Source: Anaerolineae bacterium (lineage in GTDB: Bacteria; Chloroflexota; Anaerolineae; Promineifilales; Promineifilaceae). Taken from it: a stretch of DNA of 64,000 nucleotides. The notes under the pieces are model-generated. The model searched no databases. It was not told where the DNA came from and saw only the letters and a program-made list of their open reading frames with translations. The stretch lies in contig JAHDWK010000009.1 in assembly GCA_023382655.1 (NCBI GenBank), positions 68,190 through 132,189 of the forward strand, given 5' to 3'. Both the position numbers and the translations under genes were made by a program. This document shows, piece by piece, positions 26,200 to 34,439 of the stretch (within the stretch, counting starts at the first letter, position 1; every line of letters begins with the position of its first letter).

Positions 26200-27612
26200 A
26201 TGAAAAGACGAACGAAGTTCTTGATTTTGGTAATTGTGGTGATGCAGCTGGTGTTGATTGCCGGGCTGCTGGTCTTGGAACCGGCGGTGCAGGCCCTTCC
26301 CGGACGCTACCGGGTGGCGCTGCAAGAGCGGGTTCCTTTTGCCAGTCGTTTGTTGGAAGGCGTCATTCATGAGGTGGCGCCGGTGGCGGCGGCTTTACCG
26401 GCTGCCGGTGAACACAGCGAGACGGCCGAGGTGGACATCAATGCGCTGATTGCCGCGCGGCCAACGGCTGCCCCCACCGACATCCCCACACCCACACCAG
26501 AACCAACACTGGAAACGGCCACGAACGACACCGATGTCGCCGCATCCACCCCCACCACCCAGCCCACCATTACCCCCACGCCCTCACCCACCCACACGCC
26601 CACGCCAGAACCGCTGCCGGTGGCCCATGTGTTGAACGGCATGGGTGTGGTCAAGCAAGCCTTCAATAACTGCGGCCCGGCCAATCTGACCCAGGTTTTG
26701 AACTGGTATGGCAGCAGCATTACTCAGGAAGATATTGCCAGTTACTTGAAGCCCAATCCCGAAGACCGCAACGTCAGCCCCTGGCAAATTGCCGATTACG
26801 TCAATCAATTCACCGCCGATCAATACCGGGCCTCGGTACACAGTGGCGGCACCCAGGAATTGATCAAACGGCTGGTGGCGGCCGGTTATCCGGTGGTCAT
26901 TGAAAAAGGGTACGAGGTCAACAATGTGTGGTACGGCCATTACCTGACGGTGTATGGCTATGATGATGAATTGGAACAGTATTACACGCAGGACACCTAC
27001 TTAGGCCCGTGGGACGGCAGCGGCCGTCCGGCCTCGTATGAGGAGGTGGCCGAGTATTGGCCGCAGTTTAACTACACCTTCTATGTGGTGTATGAACCGG
27101 CACAGGAGGCCGAGGTGCAGGCCATCTTGGGGCCGGATATGCTGGATGACGAGACGATGTGGCGCAATGCGGCGGCTATGGCCCAGGCGGAAATTGACGC
27201 CGACCCGGACAATGCCTTTGCCTGGTTTAACCTGGGCACCAGCCTGACGGAACTGGGGGCGATGGTGTTGGAAGGCAACGCGGCGTATTATGAAGCGGCC
27301 GTACAGGCGTTTGACCAGGCGCGGGAAATTGGCCTGCCGCCGCATATGCTGTGGTATCAGCACAAACCGTATCTGGCGTATGACAAAGTGGGTCGCCATC
27401 AAGATGTGATCGATCTGGCCAATGCCACTTTGACGGAGCAAGGGGGGCGGAATGTGGAGGAGACGTATTGGTATAAGGGGAACTCCCTGGCCGCTTTGGG
27501 TGATTTATACGGCGCGCAAGAGGCATACCAGAGCGCCCTGGCTATAAATGAAAACTTCTACTCCGCGCAAATTTCGCTTGACTGGATAAACTCGGTTATC
27601 AGTGGCAATTAG
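26200..27612 (+). CDS. Membrane-anchored C39-type cysteine peptidase with TPR tail (paralogue 2)
   Basis: A 470-residue protein with the same plan as the preceding gene: N-terminal anchor (FLILVIVVMQLVLIAGLLVL), Pro/Thr-rich spacer at 88-140, C39_2-type core with Cys158 in AFNNCGPANLTQVL, GHYLTVYGYDD and YYTQDTYLG, and C-terminal TPR-like repeats (NAFAWFNLGTSLTEL). The motif KPNPEDRNVSPW is shared almost exactly with its neighbour (KPNPEDRNVSPA). I start it at 26200, after GATGGAGC; the longer frame begins in the hairpin repeat. The pair arose by tandem duplication and has diverged well. Confidence 0.85.
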   Translation: MKRRTKFLILVIVVMQLVLIAGLLVLEPAVQALPGRYRVALQERVPFASRLLEGVIHEVAPVAAALPAAGEHSETAEVDINALIAARPTAAPTDIPTPTPEPTLETATNDTDVAASTPTTQPTITPTPSPTHTPTPEPLPVAHVLNGMGVVKQAFNNCGPANLTQVLNWYGSSITQEDIASYLKPNPEDRNVSPWQIADYVNQFTADQYRASVHSGGTQELIKRLVAAGYPVVIEKGYEVNNVWYGHYLTVYGYDDELEQYYTQDTYLGPWDGSGRPASYEEVAEYWPQFNYTFYVVYEPAQEAEVQAILGPDMLDDETMWRNAAAMAQAEIDADPDNAFAWFNLGTSLTELGAMVLEGNAAYYEAAVQAFDQAREIGLPPHMLWYQHKPYLAYDKVGRHQDVIDLANATLTEQGGRNVEETYWYKGNSLAALGDLYGAQEAYQSALAINENFYSAQISLDWINSVISGN

Positions 27613-27619
27613 GAAGCGT

Positions 27620-27625
27620 TATAAT
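27620..27625 (+). promoter_or_regulatory. Candidate -10 box upstream of hicB-like gene
   Basis: TATAAT lies 75 bases before the small hicB-like gene, just after the C39 stop. No convincing -35 is seen. Confidence 0.3.
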
Positions 27626-27652
27626 ATGCTATCTCTCCAGCGGTAACCATTT

Positions 27653-27685
27653 AGACCTGACAGGTTTCTCAAACCTGTCAGGTCT
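27653..27685. repeat. AGACCTG-CAGGTCT hairpin repeat, copy 3
   Basis: A perfect 14-15 bp stem AGACCTGACAGGTTT / AAACCTGTCAGGTCT with a short loop. It ends 14 bases before the hicB-like ATG, within the expected leader. Confidence 0.88.
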
Positions 27686-27699
27686 CCAGAGCGAGAAAC

Positions 27700-27870
27700 A
27701 TGAACCAACAAGAGTTTTTTGTGATTATTGAACGGGATGAAGACAGGCTGTACATTGGTGAAGTGCCCCAATTAAAAGCCTGTTACAGCCAGGGACGTAC
27801 CATTGACGAGTTGATGACCAATATGCGGGAAGTGATTGAACTTTGTCTGGAAGAAGAAGCTGAAGCGTAA
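27700..27870 (+). CDS. HicB-like antitoxin, orphan
   Basis: A 56-residue protein beginning MNQQEFFVIIERDEDRLYIG. The pattern with GEVPQLKACYSQGRTIDELMTNMREVIELCLEE is the partial RNase-H-like fold of HicB/UPF0150 antitoxins. It lacks the C-terminal DNA-binding domain of full-length HicB, as is common in the short form. No HicA-type toxin (small dsRBD-like protein) is encoded upstream or downstream, so it appears to be an orphan. The start follows a GAGCGAGAA purine run. Confidence 0.75.
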   Translation: MNQQEFFVIIERDEDRLYIGEVPQLKACYSQGRTIDELMTNMREVIELCLEEEAEA

Positions 27871-28174
27871 TCTTAGTTTATTGGCATCCCGACGGCCGTA
27901 CCGTTACTGTTCCCGATCATCGCGGTCAGGATAGTTGTATAGCAACCTGTGAAAAATGGGCTGGCGATGGGCAAACACACACATGTGGCACGGCCGTGCC
28001 CCTACCCACCACGCGACAAAAAAGAACGGCCGTAGGGGGGATACGGCCGTTCTGCCAGATTTATTCCTTTCTGAAAACTGAACCCTCTTTGGTGGCGCTG
28101 AGAATGTCAGGAAGTGGGTGGTGACGGCCGTGTTGTCCCTCACACTCATCATTACATACAAATCTGTGGAGTTG
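27871..28174. other. Gene-free spacer rich in ACGGCCGT
   Basis: About 300 bp between hicB and the GmrSD-like gene with no convincing coding sequence. It contains five exact ACGGCCGT palindromes (near 27892, 27991, 28026, 28043 and 28123), the densest cluster I saw. The copies are embedded in imperfect inverted repeats. Confidence 0.55.
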
Positions 28175-30238
28175 TTATGAGTTGGGTGCATACTTGATTG
28201 TCAATTCATCTTCACAATCAAAAACAGTCAAAGCATACTTAATCCTGTCAAATTTGCCCGTATTGTCTATGTTTGCCTCAATAAAATAAGTGTCATTAAT
28301 TGGCACAGCCTGCCTCAACCCGTTTTCGTCTGGTTGTTTGGTTAAGCTAATTTTATGACCCAATTCTGTTGTAAAGAACGTCTCCGGTTGAAGTTCAAAC
28401 AGCTGTTTTAACACTTCTACATAAAGCTTTGCCACTTGATTTACTTCAAGCCTTGAATCAAAGAAGATCGCGTATTCTAACTTCCTGAATCTTGGGTCTT
28501 CCGCTTCAAAAATGTTTACCTCTCGACTCTCAGGCTCGTCTTCGATTGAAATATCTGGATATTCCCATATCTTCAAAACTCTATCCGCTATTTGCTCAAA
28601 CCGTCTCTCAATTTCCCCTTTGTCCCATTTGTCAATGGATGACAAATATTTGTTTAACCACAATCTACTGTTTTTATATCCAACATCTTTCAAATCTCTT
28701 TTTTCCAAGAACGGTTTATTCCCAAGTCTACCGTTATTGCCAGACAAAGTTAGATTTGCAATCGTATTGAGATAATTCTCTTTGATAAACAAAAACTCAA
28801 CACTCCCCAGAAGAGTTTCCCATTCAGGATCTGGATTCTGGGGAAATATATGCTCAATTGTTATATCGGGATTTCTGTCAATCAGAACCCGTTCATTGTT
28901 CTCAAAGTTTTCCAGCCTCTCTAAAAGGTAAATTCTGTTCTTAGAATTGATGTTGTAAACATCTTTGACTCTTAATGCATCTACCAATTCCGTGTTTTTG
29001 GGAAACCTTTGTACTCCAGACCTTTGTAGCAATGATTTTTGAATCGAAAACAAGTAACTAGAAGTATCAACCTTATCATAGAGGCTCATGAAAATCTTGT
29101 TTAATGCGTTAGTCGGCAACCCAAGAATAAACCTACGCCAAGAAAATGACTGGATAAGTTCCAGCACTTTGATGAATGTGTGCTTATCAATGACTGAGTT
29201 AGCATAGTCATAATAAACTTTCATTAAGAAGGGAAATGCAACGTTTATTTCCAGGCGATTGATGTACTCTAGTTGCAACCGAATATCCTTATCAATTTCG
29301 TTTTTTGGATTTATCAGTTTGTTGTAATACTTAGCCAGGGTTTTTATTTCCGCCAGATTGCTTTCAAGCTCATCAACTGTTGTAGTTGGATAATTAGCTT
29401 TGAATTCAAGATAGACTTTTCCTTTATTTGGGATTTTATTGGTCCTTAATGTCAAAAAATCCCTTATAAAATCTGATACCCTGCTGATGTTCAAACTCTC
29501 ATCTTTCGCCAGCTTTTCAATGATTTCCCAATAGTTTTGGTAAATCTTATTTTGGTTTTGTCGGTTCAACCCCATTAAAATGTAATTACGAATCAAGTCC
29601 GCCTGTGAGAGTTCCAAGCCTGTCGAATTGAGGCTTTCAAAAATCCGCTGGGGATCATCTTTCTTTCGCTCCAATGATATTTCCACAAACATCAATTTTG
29701 AAAGGCCTTCCAAAACGGAGTGATAATTTTCTTTTGTTATTCGCCCCTTGAAATAGTTGAAATTATCAATCAGCTTCGAGAAATCTTGAAACTCCTCACT
29801 ATCGTCATCTCGCAGAAGATATTTTAAAGCCTTGTCATTATTTTCTGTTGGTCTTAACTTTAGTTTCTCTTCTTCGGGGGCATATTTATTGATTAAATAA
29901 GTCTCTGCAATTTCATTTACAAGGCTCTCGTCGTCAATTTCTTTCGCGATTCTATAGATAACCAGATAGATCAAGGTCAATGTTGTTAGACGCTGCTGAC
30001 CGTCAATAATTGTCAATTCTTTGATTCTCGAAGATGTATAAATGTCATCGTGAATATAGACAATACTCCCAATAAAATGAGCATGCATACTTTTTTGGAA
30101 CCCAACTTCAAGAATATCATCTAACAGTTGTTTACATTGATTTGTCGCCCAGTCGTAATTTCTTTGATAAACAGGAATAACAAATTGAGTCTTATTTGAC
30201 GACAAAAAATCTTCTATTCTTGTTTCGGTTGCTTTCAT
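28175..30238 (-). CDS. GmrSD-like DUF262/DUF1524 restriction protein
   Basis: A 687-residue protein of the GmrSD/DUF262 defence family, type IV restriction of modified phage DNA. The DUF262 (GmrS-like) part has FVIPVYQRNYDW, TIIDGQQRLTTLTLI at about 76-90 and FESLNSTGLELSQADLIRNY. The DUF1524 (GmrD-like, HNH-type) part has TIEHIFPQNP followed by NLTLSGNNGRLGN. The gene is markedly AT-rich and uses AAA/TTT codons unlike its neighbours, which suggests recent horizontal gain. The C-terminal 120 residues form an additional domain that I do not recognise. It stands alone, with tandem repeats in the upstream DNA. Confidence 0.9.
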   Translation of the reverse strand: MKATETRIEDFLSSNKTQFVIPVYQRNYDWATNQCKQLLDDILEVGFQKSMHAHFIGSIVYIHDDIYTSSRIKELTIIDGQQRLTTLTLIYLVIYRIAKEIDDESLVNEIAETYLINKYAPEEEKLKLRPTENNDKALKYLLRDDDSEEFQDFSKLIDNFNYFKGRITKENYHSVLEGLSKLMFVEISLERKKDDPQRIFESLNSTGLELSQADLIRNYILMGLNRQNQNKIYQNYWEIIEKLAKDESLNISRVSDFIRDFLTLRTNKIPNKGKVYLEFKANYPTTTVDELESNLAEIKTLAKYYNKLINPKNEIDKDIRLQLEYINRLEINVAFPFLMKVYYDYANSVIDKHTFIKVLELIQSFSWRRFILGLPTNALNKIFMSLYDKVDTSSYLFSIQKSLLQRSGVQRFPKNTELVDALRVKDVYNINSKNRIYLLERLENFENNERVLIDRNPDITIEHIFPQNPDPEWETLLGSVEFLFIKENYLNTIANLTLSGNNGRLGNKPFLEKRDLKDVGYKNSRLWLNKYLSSIDKWDKGEIERRFEQIADRVLKIWEYPDISIEDEPESREVNIFEAEDPRFRKLEYAIFFDSRLEVNQVAKLYVEVLKQLFELQPETFFTTELGHKISLTKQPDENGLRQAVPINDTYFIEANIDNTGKFDRIKYALTVFDCEDELTIKYAPNS

Positions 30239-30257
30239 AGTTCACCGCAATCCAATT

Positions 30258-30405
30258 AGAAAACATAACTCTTTTGAAAAAGCTCTTCTCCTTTTTTGAA
30301 AAACACTTCTGTTTTTGCCCAAGATCACAAGTGTTTTGGGTTAAAAACTCTTCTGCTTTTTGAAAAAGCTCTTCTACTTTTTTGAAAAACACAAGTGATT
30401 TTTAG
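30258..30405. repeat. AT-rich degenerate tandem repeats upstream of the GmrSD-like gene
   Basis: The units AAAAAGCTCTTCT and TTTTGAAAAACAC occur twice, at about 30275-30310 and 30362-30395, with variants between them. The repeat unit is about 35-90 bases. Read on the minus strand it is a pseudo-coding, Lys/Phe/Glu-rich stretch. Composition matches the neighbouring foreign gene. Confidence 0.65.
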
Positions 30406-30418
30406 CAAGAGGAGAAAT

Positions 30419-30456
30419 GTGCCTGCGGGATGAGGGTTCTCATCATCCGCAGGCAC
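30419..30456 (-). terminator. Hairpin after the HU-like gene
   Basis: GTGCCTGCGG / CCGCAGGCAC arms with inner GATGAG / CTCATC pairs form a strong stem about 20 bases past the HU-like stop. The T run on the minus strand is short, so termination is likely but not certain. Confidence 0.55.
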
Positions 30457-30477
30457 ACGTTTTTATGCCGTTAACGG

Positions 30478-30861
30478 CTATTGGGTTTTCTCAAACGTTG
30501 TTTCGGCCAGCGCCTTCTTAAACGCCGGGCCGGGGGTGAAGCGCACCCCTACCTTTTTGATGTTACGCACCGTCACGTCCTCGGCTGCGTCCAGCCCTTC
30601 CGTGCTGATCGCCAGTCGGAAAACGCCAAACTCACCCAGGTCTACAATGCGCCCTTCGGCCAGATGTTTGGGGATAAGCGCCAGCAAGTTGGTCATGGCG
30701 GCATCCATGTCCGCGTCGCTCAGGGTGGAACGGTCGGCCGCTTCCAACGCCAGTTGGCGCTGGCGGGTACGGCCGCTCGCCTGTAATGACGGGTAATACT
30801 TGCGTGGCCCCTCCGGGTTGCGAGGGTTCACTTTGGGAATAACTTTATATTTTGCGGGCAT
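30478..30861 (-). CDS. HU/IHF-like DNA-binding protein
   Basis: A 127-residue protein resembling the HU-HIG subgroup of HU proteins. The core SDADMDAAMTNLLALIPKHLAEGRIVDLGEFGVFRLAIST matches the HU dimer body (the V-LGEFG-F turn), and VRNIKKVGVRFTPGPAFKKAL matches the following strand and helix. It is longer than HU by an N-terminal basic stretch (MPAKYKVIPKVNPRNPEGPRKYYP). It likely binds DNA or RNA as a dimer. A strong AAGGAGGTAG site precedes the ATG. Confidence 0.82.
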   Translation of the reverse strand: MPAKYKVIPKVNPRNPEGPRKYYPSLQASGRTRQRQLALEAADRSTLSDADMDAAMTNLLALIPKHLAEGRIVDLGEFGVFRLAISTEGLDAAEDVTVRNIKKVGVRFTPGPAFKKALAETTFEKTQ

Positions 30862-30981
30862 TTGCTACCTCCTTAAAAATGTGTGATATGCACGGAGTGG
30901 CGCTCCCATTTTATGGCGACTCTCCGGCGACAAGTAACCGAACATAATGTAAAAGCAAAGGAGGTGTTTGTCAACGCTAAA

Positions 30982-31021
30982 AAAAGCCTCCAGGTTTGTT
31001 TTGGCAAACCTGGAGGCTTTT
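30982..31021. terminator. Strong bidirectional terminator-like hairpin
   Basis: A perfect 16-bp stem AAAAGCCTCCAGGTTT / AAACCTGGAGGCTTTT around an 8-base loop, with A/T runs on both sides. It lies between the divergent-looking HU promoter and the downstream end of the exopolysaccharide operon. Confidence 0.8.
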
Positions 31022-31067
31022 CCGCTGCGGTGAGCGGTATTTCAGAATGTATAAAATACCGCCAAAA

Positions 31068-31135
31068 TAATCACAGATTGCGCAGATGACGCAGATTTTT
31101 TCTGCCATCTGCGCAATCTGCGTAATCTGTGATTA
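31068..31135. repeat. CACAGATTGCGCAGAT hairpin repeat
   Basis: AATCACAGATTGCGCAGATGACGC pairs imperfectly with the words ATCTGCGCAATCTGCGTAATCTGTGATT, forming a long hairpin at the end of the exopolysaccharide operon. Related wording is seen at 38968-39012 and 46075-46129. Confidence 0.65.
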
Positions 31136-31137
31136 TC

Positions 31138-31782
31138 TCAATAATAACCGCTGATGGCGCTGTCTTTGGGGGCGTTGGTCAGGGTGGCGCCCACAATGCG
31201 CACTTTGGCTTTTTCCAGCGTCTCTTTGGCCCGTTCGGCGTGGTCCCGCTTCGTTTTGCCCGCCTGAATCACCAGCAGCACGCCATCCACCTTGGCCCCC
31301 AACACGGCCGCATCCGTCACCGCCATCACCGGCGGCGCGTCAAACAGCACCATGTCCGCCTCCTCTTGCAGCCGGGCGATGATCTGGTCTACCTTTTTGG
31401 CGCCGAGCATATCGGCCGGGTTGGGCGGCTTCGCGCCGGAGGCCAGCAGCCACAGATTTTCCACGCCGGTCGCTTGCAAGGGCAGTTCCATGTTGTCGGC
31501 CAATACCAGGTCGGTGAAACCGGGTTCCGCTTTGAGGCCAAAGAGGTCGTGCAGCGACGGCCGTCGCAAATCACAGTCCACCAATATCGTGCGGCGGCCA
31601 CTTTGGGCAATCGTCACCGCCAGGTTGGCAATGGTCGTACTCTTGCCCTCATTCGGCGCGGGCGAAGTGACCACCAGCGAACGCAGCGGGTTGTCCAGAC
31701 TATAAAACGAGAGGTTCGTCCGCAGCGTGCGGTACGCCTCACTAATGGGGGAGCGGGGGTCGGTAATCGTGATTAAATCCAT
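31138..31782 (-). CDS. CpsD/CapB-type bacterial tyrosine kinase
   Basis: A 214-residue BY-kinase cytoplasmic domain. Walker A is SPAPNEGKSTT at 40-50, Walker A' is ILVDCDLRRPSLH near 66-78, and Walker B is MVLFDAPPVM near 143-152. N-terminal PISEAYRTLRTNLSF is typical of the kinase that needs a Wzz-type membrane activator. The C-terminal tyrosine cluster is minimal (only GYY at the end). It controls exopolysaccharide chain synthesis and export in partner families. It is the last gene of the operon with two Wzz proteins and two glycosyltransferases. Confidence 0.9.
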   Translation of the reverse strand: MDLITITDPRSPISEAYRTLRTNLSFYSLDNPLRSLVVTSPAPNEGKSTTIANLAVTIAQSGRRTILVDCDLRRPSLHDLFGLKAEPGFTDLVLADNMELPLQATGVENLWLLASGAKPPNPADMLGAKKVDQIIARLQEEADMVLFDAPPVMAVTDAAVLGAKVDGVLLVIQAGKTKRDHAERAKETLEKAKVRIVGATLTNAPKDSAISGYY

Positions 31783-31792
31783 GTTTTGGTAA

Positions 31793-31860
31793 TCCGTTAT
31801 CGGTCATCGGTCATCGGTAATCGGTGAACAGACCGATTACCGATGACCGATGACCGGTTA
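31793..31860. repeat. CGGTAATCGGT hairpin repeat
   Basis: Words TAATCCGTTATCGGTCATCGG and CCGATTACCGATGACCG pair as an imperfect hairpin that fills the spacer between wzz and the kinase gene inside the operon. The operon may be attenuated here, or the hairpin may stabilise mRNA. Confidence 0.65.
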
Positions 31861-32508
31861 CTGGTTCGGGATACGCCCCACAACGGGTATCTCCAGATAA
31901 CGTTCCACATCTTCACTGCGGCGCAAGACGCCGCTTTCCAGCCATTCCAACAAAAAGATCAAGATAATGCCGAGCAGCGCGCCAAAGACAAAACCGGCGG
32001 CCGTATTGATTTTGGTTTGGGGGACAACCTGGGCGTATTGAGGATTGTCTTGAAATTCGATGGTGATCCGGTCTTCTTGCCGGTTCTTCTCATTTTCCTC
32101 TTGCTGCCATTGGATGAGCAGATTGCCCCAGGTGCGGGCAATGTCATTGGCCAGGTCGCCATCCGTGTTTTCCACCACCAGTTGCAGCACCAGCCCCAGC
32201 CGGTCAGAAGCCACGCTGACATCACCCAGCAGTTGCCCGGCGGTCATGTCTAGCTGCAACTGATCAATGACCATTTGGGCGCGTAGACTGCTGCGCAGCC
32301 ATTGTTCGTAGTTGCCCAACAGTTCACGGGCGGCCTGTGACTGGCCGAAGTCGGTGCGCGCCGGCCGTACGAGCAGCCGCAGATTGGATTCATACATGGG
32401 TACTTGCATTCTGCTGTAGCCAAAGGCGGCCACGGCCGTGAGCACGGCCAGCAAAATAATAATCCAGCCCCGCTGGCGGATGATGCGTAGATAGTCGCTT
32501 AGTTCCAT
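31858..32508 (-). CDS. Wzz-type chain-length determinant protein
   Basis: A 216-residue Wzz/GumC-like protein with two transmembrane helices, GWIIILLAVLTAVAAFGYS near 13-31 and AAGFVFGALLGIILIFLLEWL near the C-terminus, and an external region between. The Pro-rich TM2 motif is weak (KINTAAGFVFGALLG). It probably sets polysaccharide length and activates the CpsD kinase. It lies between another Wzz and the kinase, all on the minus strand. Confidence 0.85.
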   Translation of the reverse strand: MELSDYLRIIRQRGWIIILLAVLTAVAAFGYSRMQVPMYESNLRLLVRPARTDFGQSQAARELLGNYEQWLRSSLRAQMVIDQLQLDMTAGQLLGDVSVASDRLGLVLQLVVENTDGDLANDIARTWGNLLIQWQQEENEKNRQEDRITIEFQDNPQYAQVVPQTKINTAAGFVFGALLGIILIFLLEWLESGVLRRSEDVERYLEIPVVGRIPNQ

Positions 32509-32515
32509 TTTTCCT

Positions 32516-32577
32516 CGTGATGCGTGAGGCGTGAGGCGTGACTATTTTCGAGTCACGCCTCACGCCTCACGATTTAC
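32516..32577. repeat. GTGAGGCGTGA hairpin repeat between two wzz genes
   Basis: CGTGAGGCGTGAGGCGTGACT pairs exactly with AGTCACGCCTCACGCCTCACG around a seven-base loop, giving a perfect stem of 20 or more pairs within the operon. It is a member of the GTGATGCGTGA family. Confidence 0.85.
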
Positions 32578-33250
32578 GTCCTTTTGGTATTTCCCCCAAC
32601 ACAGTCAATCCCAAATGCTCCACTTCTTCCCGGCTGCGCACGGCCGTGTCCAGATATTCGGCCAGCAGCGCCAGCCCCACCCCGGCGATGAGCGCCAGGG
32701 CAATGCGTAGCGGAATATCTAGCTGGCTGCGGAAGCTGCCGGGGATGGCGGTGACAACGGGTTGGTCAACGGGGATGATGACGGCCGTGTCGCCCCCCAA
32801 CTGGGGCAGCGCCGCTGCATTCTGCTCCATCAGCACCACCATGGCCGCGTTCATAATCTGGGCCAGCGTCTCTGCATCCCCATGTTGGATGGACAATTGC
32901 AATTTGCTGCGCACATTGTCGGCCACCACATTGAAGGTGTGCGGTGGCGCGTCTATGTCTTGTGCGGCCAGGTGAGTGGACACGGCCGTCTTAAACTCGC
33001 CGCCCACCGCCCAATCCGTCAGCCCATTGACAATGTACTCTGACGTGAGCCAGTTGTAATACCGGTTCTCGTCAGGATTTTGGGCCACATCGGCCGGCGT
33101 CTGGCTGACGATGAAGTTCATGCCCACATTGTACCCGGCGGGCGGCGGTGGGCTGTAGGTGATCGCGCTCACCGCGATCACCACAGCCGCCGGTATGACC
33201 ATCAACCACCAACGGCGTTTAAGGATTTTCCAGATATGTCGTAATTCCAT
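32567..33250 (-). CDS. Second Wzz-type chain-length determinant protein
   Basis: A 227-residue protein with the same two-helix plan: WWLMVIPAAVVIAVSAITYS near 14-33 and LRIALALIAGVGLALLAEYLD near 190-212. The external part contains PPPPAGYNVGMNF and an Ala-rich helical stretch. Its start overlaps the end of the upstream GT87 gene by 32 bases, so both are translated from one mRNA. It may form a hetero-oligomer with the neighbouring Wzz protein, but this is inferred only from position. Confidence 0.83.
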   Translation of the reverse strand: MELRHIWKILKRRWWLMVIPAAVVIAVSAITYSPPPPAGYNVGMNFIVSQTPADVAQNPDENRYYNWLTSEYIVNGLTDWAVGGEFKTAVSTHLAAQDIDAPPHTFNVVADNVRSKLQLSIQHGDAETLAQIMNAAMVVLMEQNAAALPQLGGDTAVIIPVDQPVVTAIPGSFRSQLDIPLRIALALIAGVGLALLAEYLDTAVRSREEVEHLGLTVLGEIPKGRKS

Positions 33251-34439
33251 CGGTTCTTGGTAGTTCCTGGTCTATGGTTTGTTTGCGCCAGAAGGCCCAG
33301 GCATAGACCAGAGTTATCGCCAGCGGCGACCAAAAGGCTTCCACTTCGCTTTGCATATGGGTGCGTTGGTAAAAGAACAACAAATCAATCACGATTAGAG
33401 TGGCAATGAGGGCGATTCGTTCGGGGCGGGAGTAACGGCCGTCCACCACCCACACCACAATTTGCACAATGGGAATAAGCAGCACCACCTGATCATAGCT
33501 CCAGCCAAAGGGGGCCGTGGCTACGGAAATCAGCAGCGTTATCGGCACCAATTCGGCCGATTGCAACTCATTTCGATAATACCACCACCAGATGATGACC
33601 AAAGGCAGGATCACAATTCCCATCAATTTGGCCCACTGCCAGCCCCAGGTCGCCGCCACTATACCGCCCACCGTTGGCGTTTGCCAGTCTAACAAATTAC
33701 CGGCGTTGGTTGTCTGGCTGTATTCGGACAGGAAGGACGGCCGTAAAAGGAACGTAATGAGCGTCAAACCCACTATGGCCAGGCCAAAGCCAAAGAGCAG
33801 CCGCCAGGAGCGCCGGTATAAAGCGCGTAGTAGTAAAAGGGGGGTGGTGATATAGACAATGTGCGGTTTTATGGTCGTCAGCACCAGGGCCGCGCCCGCA
33901 CCCAGCAGATAACCCCGACTTTCCAGAAACAGAAAGAGCGCCAGCCCAAAGAAGATAAGAATATTCACCTGCCCCTGGCTGATAGCGATGAGCGTGGGCA
34001 CAAAGGCAAAACCGATCAGCGGGGCAATCCAGGCGCGTTGGCGGGTGGCCGTGCGCCCGGCAAACGTCACCCAGGCCAGGATCGTGCCCACAAAAATCAT
34101 GGTGATATTCGTTAACAACCATAACCAGACAGCGCGGTCGAAGGAGACGGCCGTCAGCGGCAGCAGCAAACTCAATAACCAGGGTGGATTCCAGGTGATG
34201 AGGGTAAAGTCGCCCGTCCAATGTGCCAGTTGCCGCTCCACCTGGTCTAGCATGAGGGGATCGCTGAAGTTTTCGCGCTGCGCTAACAGGTAAGAGGCGC
34301 TCCAATAGCCGGTGAAGTCACCATTGCCAATACGTGGTGTGGGCAGCGGCCCAAACAATAAAAAACCGCCGATGACCAGCAGCAAGAACAAGACCAATAT
34401 CTGTTTATTGCGTTCGTTAGTGCCTGTTTGCTGGCTCAT
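33219..34439 (-). CDS. GT87 family membrane mannosyltransferase-like protein
   Basis: A 406-residue integral membrane protein with about ten helices, of the DUF2029/GT87 polyprenol-phosphate sugar transferase type. The early extracytoplasmic loop has GNGDFTGYWSASYLLAQRENFSDP, similar to the DFxxYW motif region containing the acidic catalytic residue. ATG at 34439 overlaps the end of the upstream GT4 gene by 23 bases. It likely adds a sugar from a lipid-linked donor to the polymer made by this operon. Confidence 0.8.
   Translation of the reverse strand: MSQQTGTNERNKQILVLFLLLVIGGFLLFGPLPTPRIGNGDFTGYWSASYLLAQRENFSDPLMLDQVERQLAHWTGDFTLITWNPPWLLSLLLPLTAVSFDRAVWLWLLTNITMIFVGTILAWVTFAGRTATRQRAWIAPLIGFAFVPTLIAISQGQVNILIFFGLALFLFLESRGYLLGAGAALVLTTIKPHIVYITTPLLLLRALYRRSWRLLFGFGLAIVGLTLITFLLRPSFLSEYSQTTNAGNLLDWQTPTVGGIVAATWGWQWAKLMGIVILPLVIIWWWYYRNELQSAELVPITLLISVATAPFGWSYDQVVLLIPIVQIVVWVVDGRYSRPERIALIATLIVIDLLFFYQRTHMQSEVEAFWSPLAITLVYAWAFWRKQTIDQELPRTDGITTYLENP

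Larger units (their letters stand above)
30862..31137. other. Spacer with terminator and hairpin repeats
   Basis: The 276-bp spacer holds the HU promoter region, the terminator-like stem at 30982-31021, a GCGGTATTT/AAATACCGC hairpin (31034-31064) and the long hairpin repeat at 31068-31135. No gene is visible. Confidence 0.55.

Noticed and set aside
27904..28191. Minus-strand 95-codon frame
   Set aside because: It has no ribosome site, overlaps the GmrSD-like stop, and is made largely of ACGGCCGT-bearing spacer.
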